From: Mesorhizobium sp. AR02
GTDB taxonomy: Bacteria > Pseudomonadota > Alphaproteobacteria > Rhizobiales > Rhizobiaceae
Direction of reading: 5' to 3'
Length of the DNA stretch: 64,000 nucleotides
NCBI RefSeq assembly: GCF_024746835.1
Contig: NZ_CP080531.1
Location: forward strand, 1,984,001-2,048,000
The notes below the pieces were generated by a model, which saw nothing but the letters and a program-made list of their open reading frames with translations, did not search any database and was not told the origin of the DNA. Numbering within the stretch: the stretch's first letter is position 1; each line of letters starts with the position of its first letter. Made by a program: the position numbers and the translations under genes. Below are positions 40,367-49,059 of this stretch, piece by piece.

Positions 40367-40804
40367 ATGACAAAATCCCGCAAAAACCCTGATGCCGAGA
40401 TCGGGTATGGCAAACCTCCGCGTGAATATCGATACCCGAAGGGGGTCAGTGGCAATCCGCGTGGCCGGCCTAAAAAGCACCAAACCGTCGGCGAGAAGTT
40501 TGAAGCCGCACTCAACCGGATGATGACCATCCACGAAGCTGATGGGCCACGGCAGATCAGCGTCTTCGACGGCGTTGTCCACGCAGCATTTGCTGCGGCC
40601 TTGAGAGGCAACTTGCGTGCTATCGACCTGGTCCTTCGGCTTTACGAGCGCTACCGGGACGACGCAGCAACGACGATCGATCCGAAGGATCTTAGCGCCG
40701 CTGACCGAAAAATCCTCGACAACTATATGCGCCGCGTTCAGACCCGCGCTGCGTCCAGCAGTTCACCAGTGCCTTCGAATTCCGATGAGGAAGAGAAGGA
40801 TTGA
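40367..40804 (+). CDS. DUF5681 domain protein, possible terminase small subunit
   Basis: This 145-residue protein starts with IGYGKPPREYRYPKGVSGNP and continues to GRPKK, the DUF5681 signature. Such proteins usually lie directly before phage terminase large subunits and may serve as small subunits. The stop is 2 bp before the terminase ATG at 40807. Confidence 0.85.
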   Translation: MTKSRKNPDAEIGYGKPPREYRYPKGVSGNPRGRPKKHQTVGEKFEAALNRMMTIHEADGPRQISVFDGVVHAAFAAALRGNLRAIDLVLRLYERYRDDAATTIDPKDLSAADRKILDNYMRRVQTRAASSSSPVPSNSDEEEKD

Positions 40805-40806
40805 TC

Positions 40807-41876
40807 ATGACGCACTCAAGCGGGAGGTTCGACCGCAACCTGCTCGATGCAGCGCTGCGGACCGATTTTGCGGCTTTCATCGAGGCAGCTTTCCACCTGC
40901 TGAATCCAGGCACCGACTACGCGCCGAACTGGCATATCGATGCGATTGCTCATCATCTGGAGCTCGTGAGGCTCGGCACGGTTCGAAGGCTAATCATCAC
41001 CATGCCGCCGCGAAGTCTGAAATCGCTTTCGGCGTCAATCGCGCTTCCGGCCTTCATCCATGGGCATGATCCGACCCGCAGCGTTATTGGCGTCACCTAT
41101 GCGCAAGACCTCTCGAACAAACTCAGCAGGGAGTACCGCTCGCTCATAGCCTCGCCGTTTTACCGACGGCTGTTTCCTCAGACGCGCACCGATGCTCGAA
41201 AGGATTCAGAATCTGAGGTCACGTTGACTGCAAAGGGGGGCCGCCTGTCTACATCGGTTGGCGGCACACTGACCGGCCGCGGCGCCGACTTTATAATCCT
41301 GGACGATCCGTTGAAGGCCCAGGATGCGTCGTCTTCCGCAAAGCGCGATGCCTTGAACAACTGGTATGGATCGACCTTGGTATCGCGCCTAAACGACAAG
41401 GAAACCGGCGCCATCGTCATCGTCACTCAGCGTCTGCACAGCGACGATCTGATCGGATACATTTTGGCGCAGTCCGAAAGCTGGACAGTGCTTGATCTGC
41501 CGGCAATCGCCGACCAGACTGTCAAGATCAGTATCGGCGGCGGCGCATATCACATGTTCCGAAAGGATGAGCTTCTCCATCCGGCCCGAGAATCTCGGAC
41601 TGTCCTGGACGACTTGCGAAAAGAACTCGGCAGCGAAGCTTTCGCCGCCCAGTATCTCCAGCAGCCGGTGCCGCCCGGTGGCGCAATGTTCCAACGGGCT
41701 TGGATCCAGCGCTATTCTAACGCGCCAAGCTTTACCTTCGGTGACGAAATCATCCAGTCTTGGGACACTGCAGCCAAAACCTCACCCGATAATGATTGGT
41801 CCGTTTGCACAACTTGGCTGCGACGGGAGGGCAATCACTATCTGCTCCACGTCCATCGTGAGCGCCTCAATTATCC
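40807..41876 (+). pseudogene. Phage terminase large subunit, 5' part (interrupted by IS66-family element)
   Basis: The left fragment encodes the ATPase part of a DNA-packaging terminase. It has the Walker A-like MPPRSLKS at 66-73, Walker B FIILDDPLK near 155 and the start of the nuclease domain with SWDTAAK. The frame runs into the inserted element and stops at TAA within its left terminal repeat. Excising the element and one target copy joins it in frame to 44471-44822, giving about 473 residues, so the gene was intact before insertion. Confidence 0.92.
41869..41876. repeat. Target-site duplication AATTATCC, left copy
   Basis: The 8 bp AATTATCC next to the left end of the element recurs at the right end (44463-44470), as expected for IS66-family insertion. 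Confidence 0.95.
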
Positions 41877-41946
41877 GTAAGCGCTCATTTCCCCGCACAT
41901 TGACGGCCCTTGCAACAACTGATCGCTTTCAGACGGACGCGTCGGG

Positions 41947-43518
41947 TCAGGCTGCGGCGGCTTTGAGGAAGTTGAAGGGCAGGAGATCGTCGATAGCCAC
42001 GTTCTCGGGGCGCTGAGGCAGTTCAGTGAGGACGTGGCGCAACCACGCTAACGGCTCGACGCCACAGGCGCGGCAGGTTAACATCAGGCTGTAGACGATG
42101 GCGCTGGCCTTGGCTCCGTCGACAGTATCGCTGAACAACCAACTCTTCCTGCCAGTTGCAAAAATCCTGATGTCGCGCTCCAGAAGATTGTTGTCGATCG
42201 GCATGCTGCCGTCCTCGGTGTAACGCGTCAGATATCCCCATTGGTTCAGGGTGTAGGAGACGGCGTCGCCGAGCTTGCTGTCCGGCAAGACTTTTGGGGC
42301 GATGTCGTCGAGCCATGCCTTGAGAGCATGGAGGATGGGGACACTATGTTGCTGGCGGAAGCGGCGAATGCAGTGATCTCGCGTTTCGCCGTCATCGGGG
42401 ATTTCGTTCCGCGCCTGCCTTTCAACTCGGTAGAGCTGTTCGAAGAACCGGAGTGCCTGTTCCGGCGGCCCGCCGCCTTTCTTCCTCGCCTTTAGGGCAT
42501 CGACGAAGCGCCGCCTGGAATGGGCCATGCATCCAAGATGCGTTGCCCCTTCCAGCGTGCGCCAGGCGGAATAGCCGTCGCTCATCACGATGCCGCGGTA
42601 ATCGCCGAGGAAGGCCTGCGGGTGTATCTGGCCGCGGCCCGGCTGATATTCGAGCAGCACGATCGGCTCGTCACTGTCCTGGCCGCTCCGGTATGCCCAC
42701 ATGTACGAGGTGCTGGCGGCCTCTCTGTCCATTTCCTTCAGCACCTGGACCGTGGTCTCGTCACCATGGATGAGGGGCTGCGATCTGAGCCGCAGCTTCA
42801 GCGCGTCATAGATGCGGGAGAGATGCTTTTCGCTCGAGCCGATCACCCAGTGGCCCAGAGCGCCTCGGCTGACAGGAACGCCGGCGCGCTCGAATGCCTG
42901 CGCCAGGCGGTAGAGCGGTGTGCCGTCGACATACTTATGAACGAGCGCGAAGGCCAGCGTCGAGGCCGTAGCGATGCTGCCCGGCAAAGGTTGCGTGGGC
43001 ATCGGCGCGGTCACGACCGGCGTGCTGATCCCGGTGCGGTCGCAATGACGGCAAGCATATTTGAACCGCACATTCTGCAGGACCTTCGCCTTCACCTCGA
43101 TATGAAGTTGCTCGGTAACGGTCTCGCCCATGCGATGCATCTGGTGACGGCAGCAAGGACAAGCCTTCTGGGCGTCGGGAAGGTCATACTCGACACGCTC
43201 GCGCGGCAGGTTTTCCGGCAAGGCCTTGCGGCCGCGCTTCTTTCCCGTCGCCCCTTCGCTCGCCGGCAAGCCCGTGTCCGGCAGGACAACGACATCGCCA
43301 TCTTCGTTGTCGGCGGCGTCCTCATCCGCGGCCTGTTCGGCTTCATTGAAGAGGCGGTCAATGTGTTTTTCACTGCGCGGCGCAAAACGATGCAGTCGTG
43401 CAAGCGCCAGCTCTTCCTCGAGTTTGACGACGCGTTCGGTGAGTTGACGGTTCTCCGCCCGAAGCGCAGCAATACGCGCCATCAACTCTTCAACAGTCGG
43501 TTCGCCGGGTCGATTCAT
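41947..43518 (-). CDS. tnpC: IS66 family transposase TnpC
   Basis: This 523-residue DDE transposase has a leucine-rich N-terminal coiled segment (RAENRQLTERVVKLEEELAL), a zinc-finger-like domain (CPCCRHQMHRMG) and catalytic-core segments HGDETTVQVL, VMSDGYSAWRTLEGATHLGC and NNLLERDIR. It is full length for the family. Confidence 0.95.
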   Translation of the reverse strand: MNRPGEPTVEELMARIAALRAENRQLTERVVKLEEELALARLHRFAPRSEKHIDRLFNEAEQAADEDAADNEDGDVVVLPDTGLPASEGATGKKRGRKALPENLPRERVEYDLPDAQKACPCCRHQMHRMGETVTEQLHIEVKAKVLQNVRFKYACRHCDRTGISTPVVTAPMPTQPLPGSIATASTLAFALVHKYVDGTPLYRLAQAFERAGVPVSRGALGHWVIGSSEKHLSRIYDALKLRLRSQPLIHGDETTVQVLKEMDREAASTSYMWAYRSGQDSDEPIVLLEYQPGRGQIHPQAFLGDYRGIVMSDGYSAWRTLEGATHLGCMAHSRRRFVDALKARKKGGGPPEQALRFFEQLYRVERQARNEIPDDGETRDHCIRRFRQQHSVPILHALKAWLDDIAPKVLPDSKLGDAVSYTLNQWGYLTRYTEDGSMPIDNNLLERDIRIFATGRKSWLFSDTVDGAKASAIVYSLMLTCRACGVEPLAWLRHVLTELPQRPENVAIDDLLPFNFLKAAAA

Positions 43519-43572
43519 CAGATTCTTGAATCGAAAGCATGCCGGCGCGTCAATCGCTCAATTCGAGAGCCC

Positions 43573-43926
43573 TCAACCGGCAACCTGATATTGCCGCACC
43601 GGATGGCGGACCATCGCATCGATATCGATGCCGTCGAGGATCCAGTGCAATTGCTCGGTCGTAAGCGTGACCACCGCTGCCTCCCGGCGCGGCCACCGGA
43701 ACTTGTCCTCGGTCAGCCGCTTCAGGACCAGCACGAAGCCGGACCGGTCAAAGAACAAGAGCTTCATCCGGTCGCGACGGCGATTGCAGAAGGCAAAAAC
43801 CGCTGGAGCAAACGGATCGAGCGCCATCGTCTCTTGGACCAGAACCGCAAGGCTGTTGATGCCGGCCCGGAAGTCGATCGGCTCGCGGTGCAGGTAGACT
43901 TTCAGGTCAGCGCCCAGTCTGAACAT
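43573..43926 (-). CDS. tnpB: IS66 family accessory protein TnpB
   Basis: This 117-residue protein has the TnpB pattern: VYLHREPIDFRAGINSLAVL, FAFCNRRRDRMKLLFFDRSG and KFRWPRRE. It is required with TnpA and TnpC for transposition of this family. It overlaps the tnpA end by 20 bp. Confidence 0.95.
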   Translation of the reverse strand: MFRLGADLKVYLHREPIDFRAGINSLAVLVQETMALDPFAPAVFAFCNRRRDRMKLLFFDRSGFVLVLKRLTEDKFRWPRREAAVVTLTTEQLHWILDGIDIDAMVRHPVRQYQVAG

Positions 43927-44380
43927 GACCCAGTGCTCCGATGGTCGCCGTCAATGCATCCACATCACCGCATTCCAGCGTCAACTTCACGCCGTTCGGC
44001 AGTGACGCGCTCACCTTGGCTGGAGAGGAAAAAAGCGCAGCCCTTTTGGCTTCCGACCCATGCACTTCATCACAGGTCGCCGGCAAATCCACCGCAGCCA
44101 TGCTGCTCTGTCGCAGCAAGACCCGATCGGAAGTGCTTTCAATCTGAACCGGGATGAACGCCGGTGATGAGGACGGCGGGAGGGACTGGGTCTCAGTGCG
44201 CTTCTTTATCCACTTCCGAAGAAGGTTCGCATTGACCCCATGTTCGAGCGCAAGCCTCGATACCGACACGCCAGGCTCAAGGCAGGCCGAGACAAGACGG
44301 TCCTTCGATGCAGGGTCGTATCGGCGTCGCCCGTTCCGACCAACAAGCCTTACCTGCAATTTCTGATCATCTTCTTCCAT
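43907..44380 (-). CDS. tnpA: IS66 family accessory protein TnpA
   Basis: This 157-residue protein has a helix-turn-helix (RLVSACLEPGVSVSRLALEH then GVNANLLRKWIKK), as in IS66 TnpA. The ATG at 44380 gives the start MEEDDQKLQVRLVGRNGRRR; an in-frame upstream codon at 44437 is close to the terminal repeat and less likely. Confidence 0.9.
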   Translation of the reverse strand: MEEDDQKLQVRLVGRNGRRRYDPASKDRLVSACLEPGVSVSRLALEHGVNANLLRKWIKKRTETQSLPPSSSPAFIPVQIESTSDRVLLRQSSMAAVDLPATCDEVHGSEAKRAALFSSPAKVSASLPNGVKLTLECGDVDALTATIGALGHVQTGR

Positions 44381-44462
44381 CACAAGGTGTCCACCTATTT
44401 GGGTGGACACCTCATGCATCAGAGCACTCAACAGCAAAAGGTGCGGGGAAATTCGCGCTTAC

Positions 44463-44470
44463 AATTATCC
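44463..44470. repeat. Target-site duplication AATTATCC, right copy
   Basis: This matches the left copy at 41869-41876 exactly. Confidence 0.95.
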
Positions 44471-44822
44471 CGACTTGAAGTCAAAAGCTTTGGAACTCGC
44501 ACGTCGCTATGAACCGCTGATGGTACTGGTCGAGGACACCGGCGTGGGCATCGGGCTCGTTCCGGAACTCCGAAATGAAGGCGTCAATGTCTGGCCGGTC
44601 AAAGCGGTCGATTCAAAGGAAGTCCGTGCTTCACTCCAGACTGCGATGTTCGAGGGCGGGCGCGTCTATTTTCCAAAGCAGGCGACCTGGCTCGATGCAT
44701 TTGAGGCCGAGCTGTTCGCGTTTCCGGGCGGCAGACACGATGATCAAGTCGATTCCGTCGTTCAGGCCTTGGCCTACAAGCCCATAGGATCGGTGACCAG
44801 AACGATTGCAATACCAATGTGA
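44471..44822 (+). pseudogene. Phage terminase large subunit, 3' part
   Basis: This encodes the C-terminal nuclease half: DLKSKALELARRYEPLMVLV, EDTGVGIG, and FPGGRHDDQVDSVVQALAYK, the conserved terminase H-D-D-Q-V-D motif. It rejoins the upstream half in frame when the element is removed. On its own it has no usable start. Confidence 0.9.
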
Positions 44823-44825
44823 CTA

Positions 44826-45302
44826 ATGGCTAGTTATGAGCAGCGATCGGGCCAGGACTGCGACTGTCTGGTATTGTCCGCTGCACGTAAGGCGATCCTC
44901 TCATCAATTGGTATCTCTCGAGCGACGCCAATGTCGATCTCGATACGGTCAAGCCGAATTCGGGTTCAGATTGAAGTCCCTCGAAATCTCGCGATACGAA
45001 TGGTGCCTGTGGCTGGCACCAGGCCACCGATGGAATGAAGAAGATATCCGGGTCAGCCTGACCCTCCTGGAGCACTACCAAAGCAAGGTAGCGATTGGGC
45101 CCGATTGCAAAATGCTTTTTGCGCATAAAAACGTAATTTGGCTTGGAAAGTCGGACGGTTTTGACCTGAACTTCAGCAAACTGCACTGGATCGCCCTCGA
45201 TCCGCACTACGAGATCAACCGCACGGTCATCGACCGCAGGCAAATAAACGTCAAAGCTTCTCTGTGTCAGAGCCATCGTTGTCAGCTGTTCGCCCCAACG
45301 CA
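44826..45302. repeat. Segmental duplication, copy 1
   Basis: About 480 bp here are clearly similar to 45713-46190 (offset 887), with scattered substitutions and at least one indel. Both copies contain most of a PD-(D/E)XK-like gene on the minus strand. Confidence 0.85.
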
Positions 45303-45357
45303 CACTTGCCTCATCTGAGCGGGACCAGCGCTCTCCGAATTCAGGCCGAATGATCAT
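44830..45357 (-). CDS. PD-(D/E)XK-like nuclease-fold protein, intact copy
   Basis: This 175-residue protein has WGEQLTTMALTQRSFDVYLP, VDDRAVDLVVRIEGDPVQF and AEVQVKTVRL. The order E23, D48 and Q64-x-K66 fits the core of PD-(D/E)XK-type nucleases or related DUF4365-like proteins. No family name is certain. Its ATG overlaps the stop of the sunset-like protein (ATGA), so both are co-translated. A frameshifted paralogue lies upstream at 45717-46285. Confidence 0.7.
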   Translation of the reverse strand: MIIRPEFGERWSRSDEASVRWGEQLTTMALTQRSFDVYLPAVDDRAVDLVVRIEGDPVQFAEVQVKTVRLSKPNYVFMRKKHFAIGPNRYLALVVLQEGQADPDIFFIPSVAWCQPQAPFVSRDFEGLQSEPEFGLTVSRSTLASLERYQLMRGSPYVQRTIPDSRSPGPIAAHN

Positions 45358-45662
45358 TTCGGAATGATAGTGTGGCCGCGCACATGATAGATGTGCTCCC
45401 CGGTCTCGATAGAAATGTTGCCTGTGATGTTGCAGCCAGATCCTGAGAGAGTCACCGTAAAGGCCTCATTTGAAAGATCTTTGGCGAAGTAGCTGGCTCC
45501 CGCGGCGCCTCCCAGCAAGAGCACAAGTGGAACGGCCAAAGGTTGGCGCAGGCGGCCATGCCGCCATGGGTTCGAAATCGCCGAATTGGATGTCCGTCTC
45601 GATGGACCCATTTCATCAAAATAGAGCTTGTCGATTTCCAGCATAAAAATAGGAATGCTCAT
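45354..45662 (-). CDS. Small membrane protein with C-terminal sunset-like domain
   Basis: This 102-residue protein has one transmembrane helix (about 41-60, LAVPLVLLLGGAAGASYFA) and a C-terminal CNITGNISIETGEHIYHVRG, which matches the small sunset domain (C-x-I-x-G-N-I-S...I-Y-H). Sunset domains are often near nuclease genes. Here the gene is coupled by a 4 bp overlap to the nuclease-like gene, so the two products probably act together. Confidence 0.7.
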   Translation of the reverse strand: MSIPIFMLEIDKLYFDEMGPSRRTSNSAISNPWRHGRLRQPLAVPLVLLLGGAAGASYFAKDLSNEAFTVTLSGSGCNITGNISIETGEHIYHVRGHTIIPK

Positions 45663-45712
45663 ATTTTCACGACGGCCACTATGCGTGTCCGTCAGTGTTC
45701 CTCGGCACGCCG

Positions 45713-46190
45713 ATGGCTAGTTGCGAGCAGCGATCGGGTCAGGACTGCCACTGTCTGGTCTTATCTTCGGCACGAAAGGCGAGCCTCTCATCAATCGGTA
45801 TTTCTCAAGCAATTGCAAAGTCGACCTCGATACAGTTAAGCCGAATTCAGGGTCGGATTGAAGCCCTCAAAATCTCGCGATACGAATGGTGCCTTCGGCT
45901 CGCCCCAGGACATTGATGGTATGAAGAAGATATCCGGATCAGCCTGCCCCTCCTGGAGCACTACCAGAGCCAGGTAGCGATTGGGCCCGATCGCAAAATG
46001 CTTTTTGCGCATGAAAATATAACTCGGCTTTGCCAGCCTGATCGTTTTGACCTGGACTTCCGCAAACTGGACCGGATCGCTTCCGATCCGCACTATGAGA
46101 TCAACCGCCCGGTCATCGACACAAGGTGTATAAACGTCAAAACCTCTCTGTGTCAGGGCCATCGTAGTGAGTTGTTCGCCCCAACGCCCA
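45713..46190. repeat. Segmental duplication, copy 2
   Basis: This is the partner of 44826-45302. It carries a one-base deletion near 45863 relative to copy 1. Confidence 0.85.
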
Positions 46191-46285
46191 CTCGTAGCTT
46201 GTCCAGTCCAGACCAAGATCCACCATCGAATCCAACCATAGTCGCCGCCTCCATACAGTCGCGCAAACAGGCTCGCGCCTGTCAC
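45717..46285 (-). pseudogene. PD-(D/E)XK-like nuclease-fold gene, frameshifted paralogue
   Basis: This copy reads WGEQLTTMALTQRGFDVYTP and FAEVQVKTIRLAKPSYIFMR like its neighbour. It then loses one base near 45863 (AAGCCC against AAGTCCC on the plus strand) and stops at 45836 after 149 residues. Restoring the base gives a C-terminus ending in ARN like copy 1, at TAG 45717-45719. The conserved nuclease-like motifs lie before the break, so a shortened product may still fold. The N-terminal 34 residues differ from copy 1. Confidence 0.75.
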
Positions 46286-46362
46286 GAAACATAGCGCCGA
46301 TAGCTTAAATCATGGTGTCATAGAACGTGGTTTCTTGAACGACCCGCCGGCCTTCTCCTCCC

Positions 46363-46629
46363 ATGGACGTTCGCCAACTCGTCGCTTGGAACCTTCGCCG
46401 GCTGCGCGTGGCAAACAACATTTCGCAGGACGAGTTGGCGTTACGAGCCGAAGTCGAGAGCGCCTATGTCGGACATCTCGAACGTGCGACAAAGAACCCG
46501 ACGATCGAAACTCTCGAGCGCCTTGCAGACGCTTTAAAGGCCCCTATCTCTGAATTGTTTGTCGAGCCGTCGCATGACCAAAAGCGACCGGAGCCTCTGC
46601 GCGCCGGCCGAAGGAGGGGTGAGCGATAG
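46363..46629 (+). CDS. XRE-family helix-turn-helix regulator
   Basis: This 88-residue protein has a Cro/C1-type domain at residues 6-62 (NISQDELALRAEVESAYVGH then LERATKNPTIETLERLADAL). It is divergent from the nuclease/sunset genes and may regulate them. The C-terminal tail is short and basic (RAGRRRGER). Confidence 0.85.
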   Translation: MDVRQLVAWNLRRLRVANNISQDELALRAEVESAYVGHLERATKNPTIETLERLADALKAPISELFVEPSHDQKRPEPLRAGRRRGER

Positions 46630-47149
46630 CGACGAGAGGTAAGGAACTGTCGCCTCGCTATGAAGTGGCTAGCTTCACACCCGAGCTTCGCCCGGCTTTC
46701 AGACAAAGTTGGCACGGTCGCCCGTCGAAGTGTGACGCGTTAGTTCAACATATAGATGAAGATCGGCAGTTACACGGCACTTAGCTTGCCCGTGAGGCGC
46801 GCTGAGAACAGTTCGTCATATGGCGACCCAGCGGTAACGAATGCAGACGGTTCCACTTAATCTCGTAAACCGCTTCAACTGACTCTCGACTAGTCAGCGC
46901 CTGAGCTGATCGCAAGCCTCCTGTCAACTTCGACCTTCCCTTTGATGCTAGACTGGATCCAGGAGCACTTTGATAGCAAATTCTTGCCTCTGCATCCGTG
47001 AGGCACCGTTGAGCCGGGCTCTCGACTCGGAAAGGTACAAACCGAAGGCTACGAACAGCTTGCTATTATGCCATCAAGATTGAGACAATCAGACTGCGGC
47101 ACGACCATTTTTGCTATAAAGAAAGATAGAAATTGCACGGGGGGTCATC
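46630..47149. other. Gene-free AT-richer stretch before the patatin gene
   Basis: I see no credible coding frame in these 520 bases on either strand. The last 20 bases hold a G-rich ribosome binding site (GGGGGGT) just before the patatin ATG. A promoter for that gene must lie here but no clear consensus was found. Confidence 0.5.
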
Positions 47150-48331
47150 ATGTCGCTGATCGAAAGAATCGAAAGTCCGGGCCAGAAGAGGATGCTCGCG
47201 ATCGACGGCGGCGGAATCCGCGGCGTGCTTGCACTTTCGATATTGCAAAGGATCGAGGACATACTGAAGGCTCAATCGGGTCGCGAGGAATTTCGACTGG
47301 CGGACTATTTCGACTATATCGCGGGCACCAGCACTGGCGGCATTATCGCGGCCGGCCTATCGATTGGCATGTCCGTCCGCGATGTGTTGCAGTTCTATCT
47401 GAAGAATGGCGCACAAATGTTCGAAAGGGCTAGCCTGCTGCAGCGCCTGCGCTACAAATTTGAAAGCGAGCCGCTCGCCAGACAGCTGAAGAGTGTTTTC
47501 AGGGCAGACACGCAATTGGGCTCCGACAGGCTTCAGACTTTGCTGTTGCTGGTGATGCGCAACGCTTCAACGGATTCGCCATGGCCACTGTCGAACAACC
47601 CCTACGCCAAGTACAATGACCCCGGCCGGCCGGACTGCAATCTTCAACTACCGCTGTGGCAGCTTGTGCGGGCCAGCTCTGCCGCGCCTAGCTATTTTCC
47701 GCCCGAAGTGATCTCGCTGCCCTCCCAGAACAATGCGCCGGGCCGGCAATTCATTTTCGTGGACGGCGGCGTTACCATGTACAATAATCCCGCCTTTCAG
47801 ATGTTTCTAATGGCGACGGTCGACCGGTACTGGTTGCGAAAGCCCGAGGCTCGGTGGAATGCTGGTGCAGACAACATGCTCTTGGTTTCGGTGGGCACTG
47901 GAACCAGCGCTGATGTGCGCACGGGTCTCAATCCTGACCAGATGAATTTGCTGTTCGACGCGACCACGATTCCATCTGCACTGATGTTTGCGGCGCTGAA
48001 CGAGCAGGATCTGCTCTGCCGCGTTTTCGGAAGATGTCTTGCAGGGGACCCGATAGACCGCGAGACCGGTGACCTGATCGGCAGCGGGGGGCCACTGGCG
48101 ACGACACAGAAGCTGTTCACCTACCTCCGATACAATGCGGAATTGACGCGTTGCGGACTTGATGATCTCGGCTGCAACGATGTCAATCCCGCCACCGTCC
48201 AGAAACTCGATTCCATCAGTGGGATTCCGGATCTTCAGAAAGTGGGCGAGCAGGTCGCGAAGTTGAGGGTCAGTCCGGCCCATTTCGCGGGCTTCCCCGC
48301 AAAATCCCGTAGCCGTCCAGTTTTCCAGTGA
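47150..48331 (+). CDS. Patatin-like phospholipase
   Basis: This 393-residue protein has the complete patatin catalytic set: oxyanion loop DGGGIRG at 19-25, nucleophile elbow GTSTG with Ser61, and Asp205 in the D-G-G motif (FIFVDGGVTMYNNPAF). It should hydrolyse acyl chains of membrane lipids. No signal peptide is seen, so it is cytoplasmic. Patatins of this size serve as effectors in several defence systems, but no cyclic-nucleotide synthase is in the window. It is followed directly by a WD40 remnant. Confidence 0.9.
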   Translation: MSLIERIESPGQKRMLAIDGGGIRGVLALSILQRIEDILKAQSGREEFRLADYFDYIAGTSTGGIIAAGLSIGMSVRDVLQFYLKNGAQMFERASLLQRLRYKFESEPLARQLKSVFRADTQLGSDRLQTLLLLVMRNASTDSPWPLSNNPYAKYNDPGRPDCNLQLPLWQLVRASSAAPSYFPPEVISLPSQNNAPGRQFIFVDGGVTMYNNPAFQMFLMATVDRYWLRKPEARWNAGADNMLLVSVGTGTSADVRTGLNPDQMNLLFDATTIPSALMFAALNEQDLLCRVFGRCLAGDPIDRETGDLIGSGGPLATTQKLFTYLRYNAELTRCGLDDLGCNDVNPATVQKLDSISGIPDLQKVGEQVAKLRVSPAHFAGFPAKSRSRPVFQ

Positions 48332-48603
48332 GTGTCCGTGCCAGGAGGTGGCTCGTCACAGGCTCGTCTGACGGGACAGGCCGCGTGTGTCGTGCTGCAA
48401 TAGCGGCTTCTCTCTTGGAGCTGTTGAAACATAGAAGCTTCGTCGATTCCGTCGCGATATCGCCCGATGGCAAACGCATCTTGACTGTGAGCTTCGATAA
48501 CAAAAACTGGATTGCACAGATCTTTCAGGTACCGGTCGAATATGGCGATCTTCAAGGCTTTGCCATGCGATCTTGTCGAGGTGGAGAAAGAATATGGACT
48601 TGA
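48328..48603 (+). pseudogene. WD40-repeat remnant downstream of patatin
   Basis: A 91-codon frame starts at a GTG overlapping the patatin stop. It contains two decayed WD40 units: RRWLVTGSSDGTGRVCRAAI and FVDSVAISPDGKRILTVSFD, the second followed by NKNWIAQIFQ. These resemble blades of the TIR-WD40 protein at 50710-53946. No propeller can form from two units, so this is the tail of a lost gene. Confidence 0.6.
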
Positions 48604-48750
48604 GGACCTGAAGCCAATCCGTGGCGAAAACGTACCGATGCCGTTCGATAAGTCAAAGGTTGAATTGAGCGTTGAGTGTCGCTTCAACGCGAACTGGATC
48701 TGGAACGCGGCCTCACTCGCCGAACAACAACCTTTCTGCAAGCCGGGCGT

Positions 48751-49053
48751 TCACTTCTCCGACCGTTTATTATTCGGGTAAAACAGCTCGAGAGAGTGCT
48801 GCAGTTTTTGTGAACTTCCGTCCCGTTGGAAGACTTGCGCAAAAATGTCAAATTCACCCCAGCCAAACGAGCGCAGGCTGAATTTGGATGCGCGGTCATT
48901 AATGGTACGCACGGGATTGGCAAAGGTCGGATGCAGCGTGTAGACGACTTTTTCGATGTCATCGAGTTCCCTGGAAGCTCCCTCGATCCACACCGACCAG
49001 CGCCACCAGTCATCTCCCTGATATTCGCTCTTCTGCCTGATGCGGACGGTCAC
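48751..49053 (-). CDS. pYEATS-like domain protein
   Basis: This 100-residue protein resembles the prokaryotic YEATS-like fold: VVYTLHPTFANPVRTINDRA, then FSLRSFGWGEFDIFAQVFQ, the typical Y-x-L-H-P-T-F and G-W-G-E-F elements. YEATS domains bind acylated lysines in eukaryotes; prokaryotic ones are found beside TIR and other conflict-system genes. It starts at a GTG 26 bp after the TIR-like stop. A 23 bp duplication separates the two; without it they would overlap by GTGA. Confidence 0.7.
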   Translation of the reverse strand: MTVRIRQKSEYQGDDWWRWSVWIEGASRELDDIEKVVYTLHPTFANPVRTINDRASKFSLRSFGWGEFDIFAQVFQRDGSSQKLQHSLELFYPNNKRSEK

Positions 49054-49059
49054 TTCTTA

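Larger units (their letters stand above)
41877..44462. mobile_element. Intact IS66-family insertion sequence
   Basis: The 2,586 bp element has 22 bp terminal inverted repeats (41877-41898 and 44441-44462) that start GTAAGCGC and end TTTCCCCGCAC, with two mismatches. It is flanked by an 8 bp target duplication. It carries tnpA, tnpB and tnpC on the minus strand, all apparently intact, so it could be active. Confidence 0.95.

Noticed and set aside
47150..48331. CBASS assignment for the patatin gene
   Set aside because: No cGAS/DncV-like nucleotidyltransferase gene is found in the window, so the label is not supported.
48512..48781. An 89-codon frame after the WD40 remnant
   Set aside because: It has a protein-like composition in part, but no family pattern, and it overlaps the WD40 remnant. 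It might be a frameshifted tail; the evidence is too weak for a gene call.
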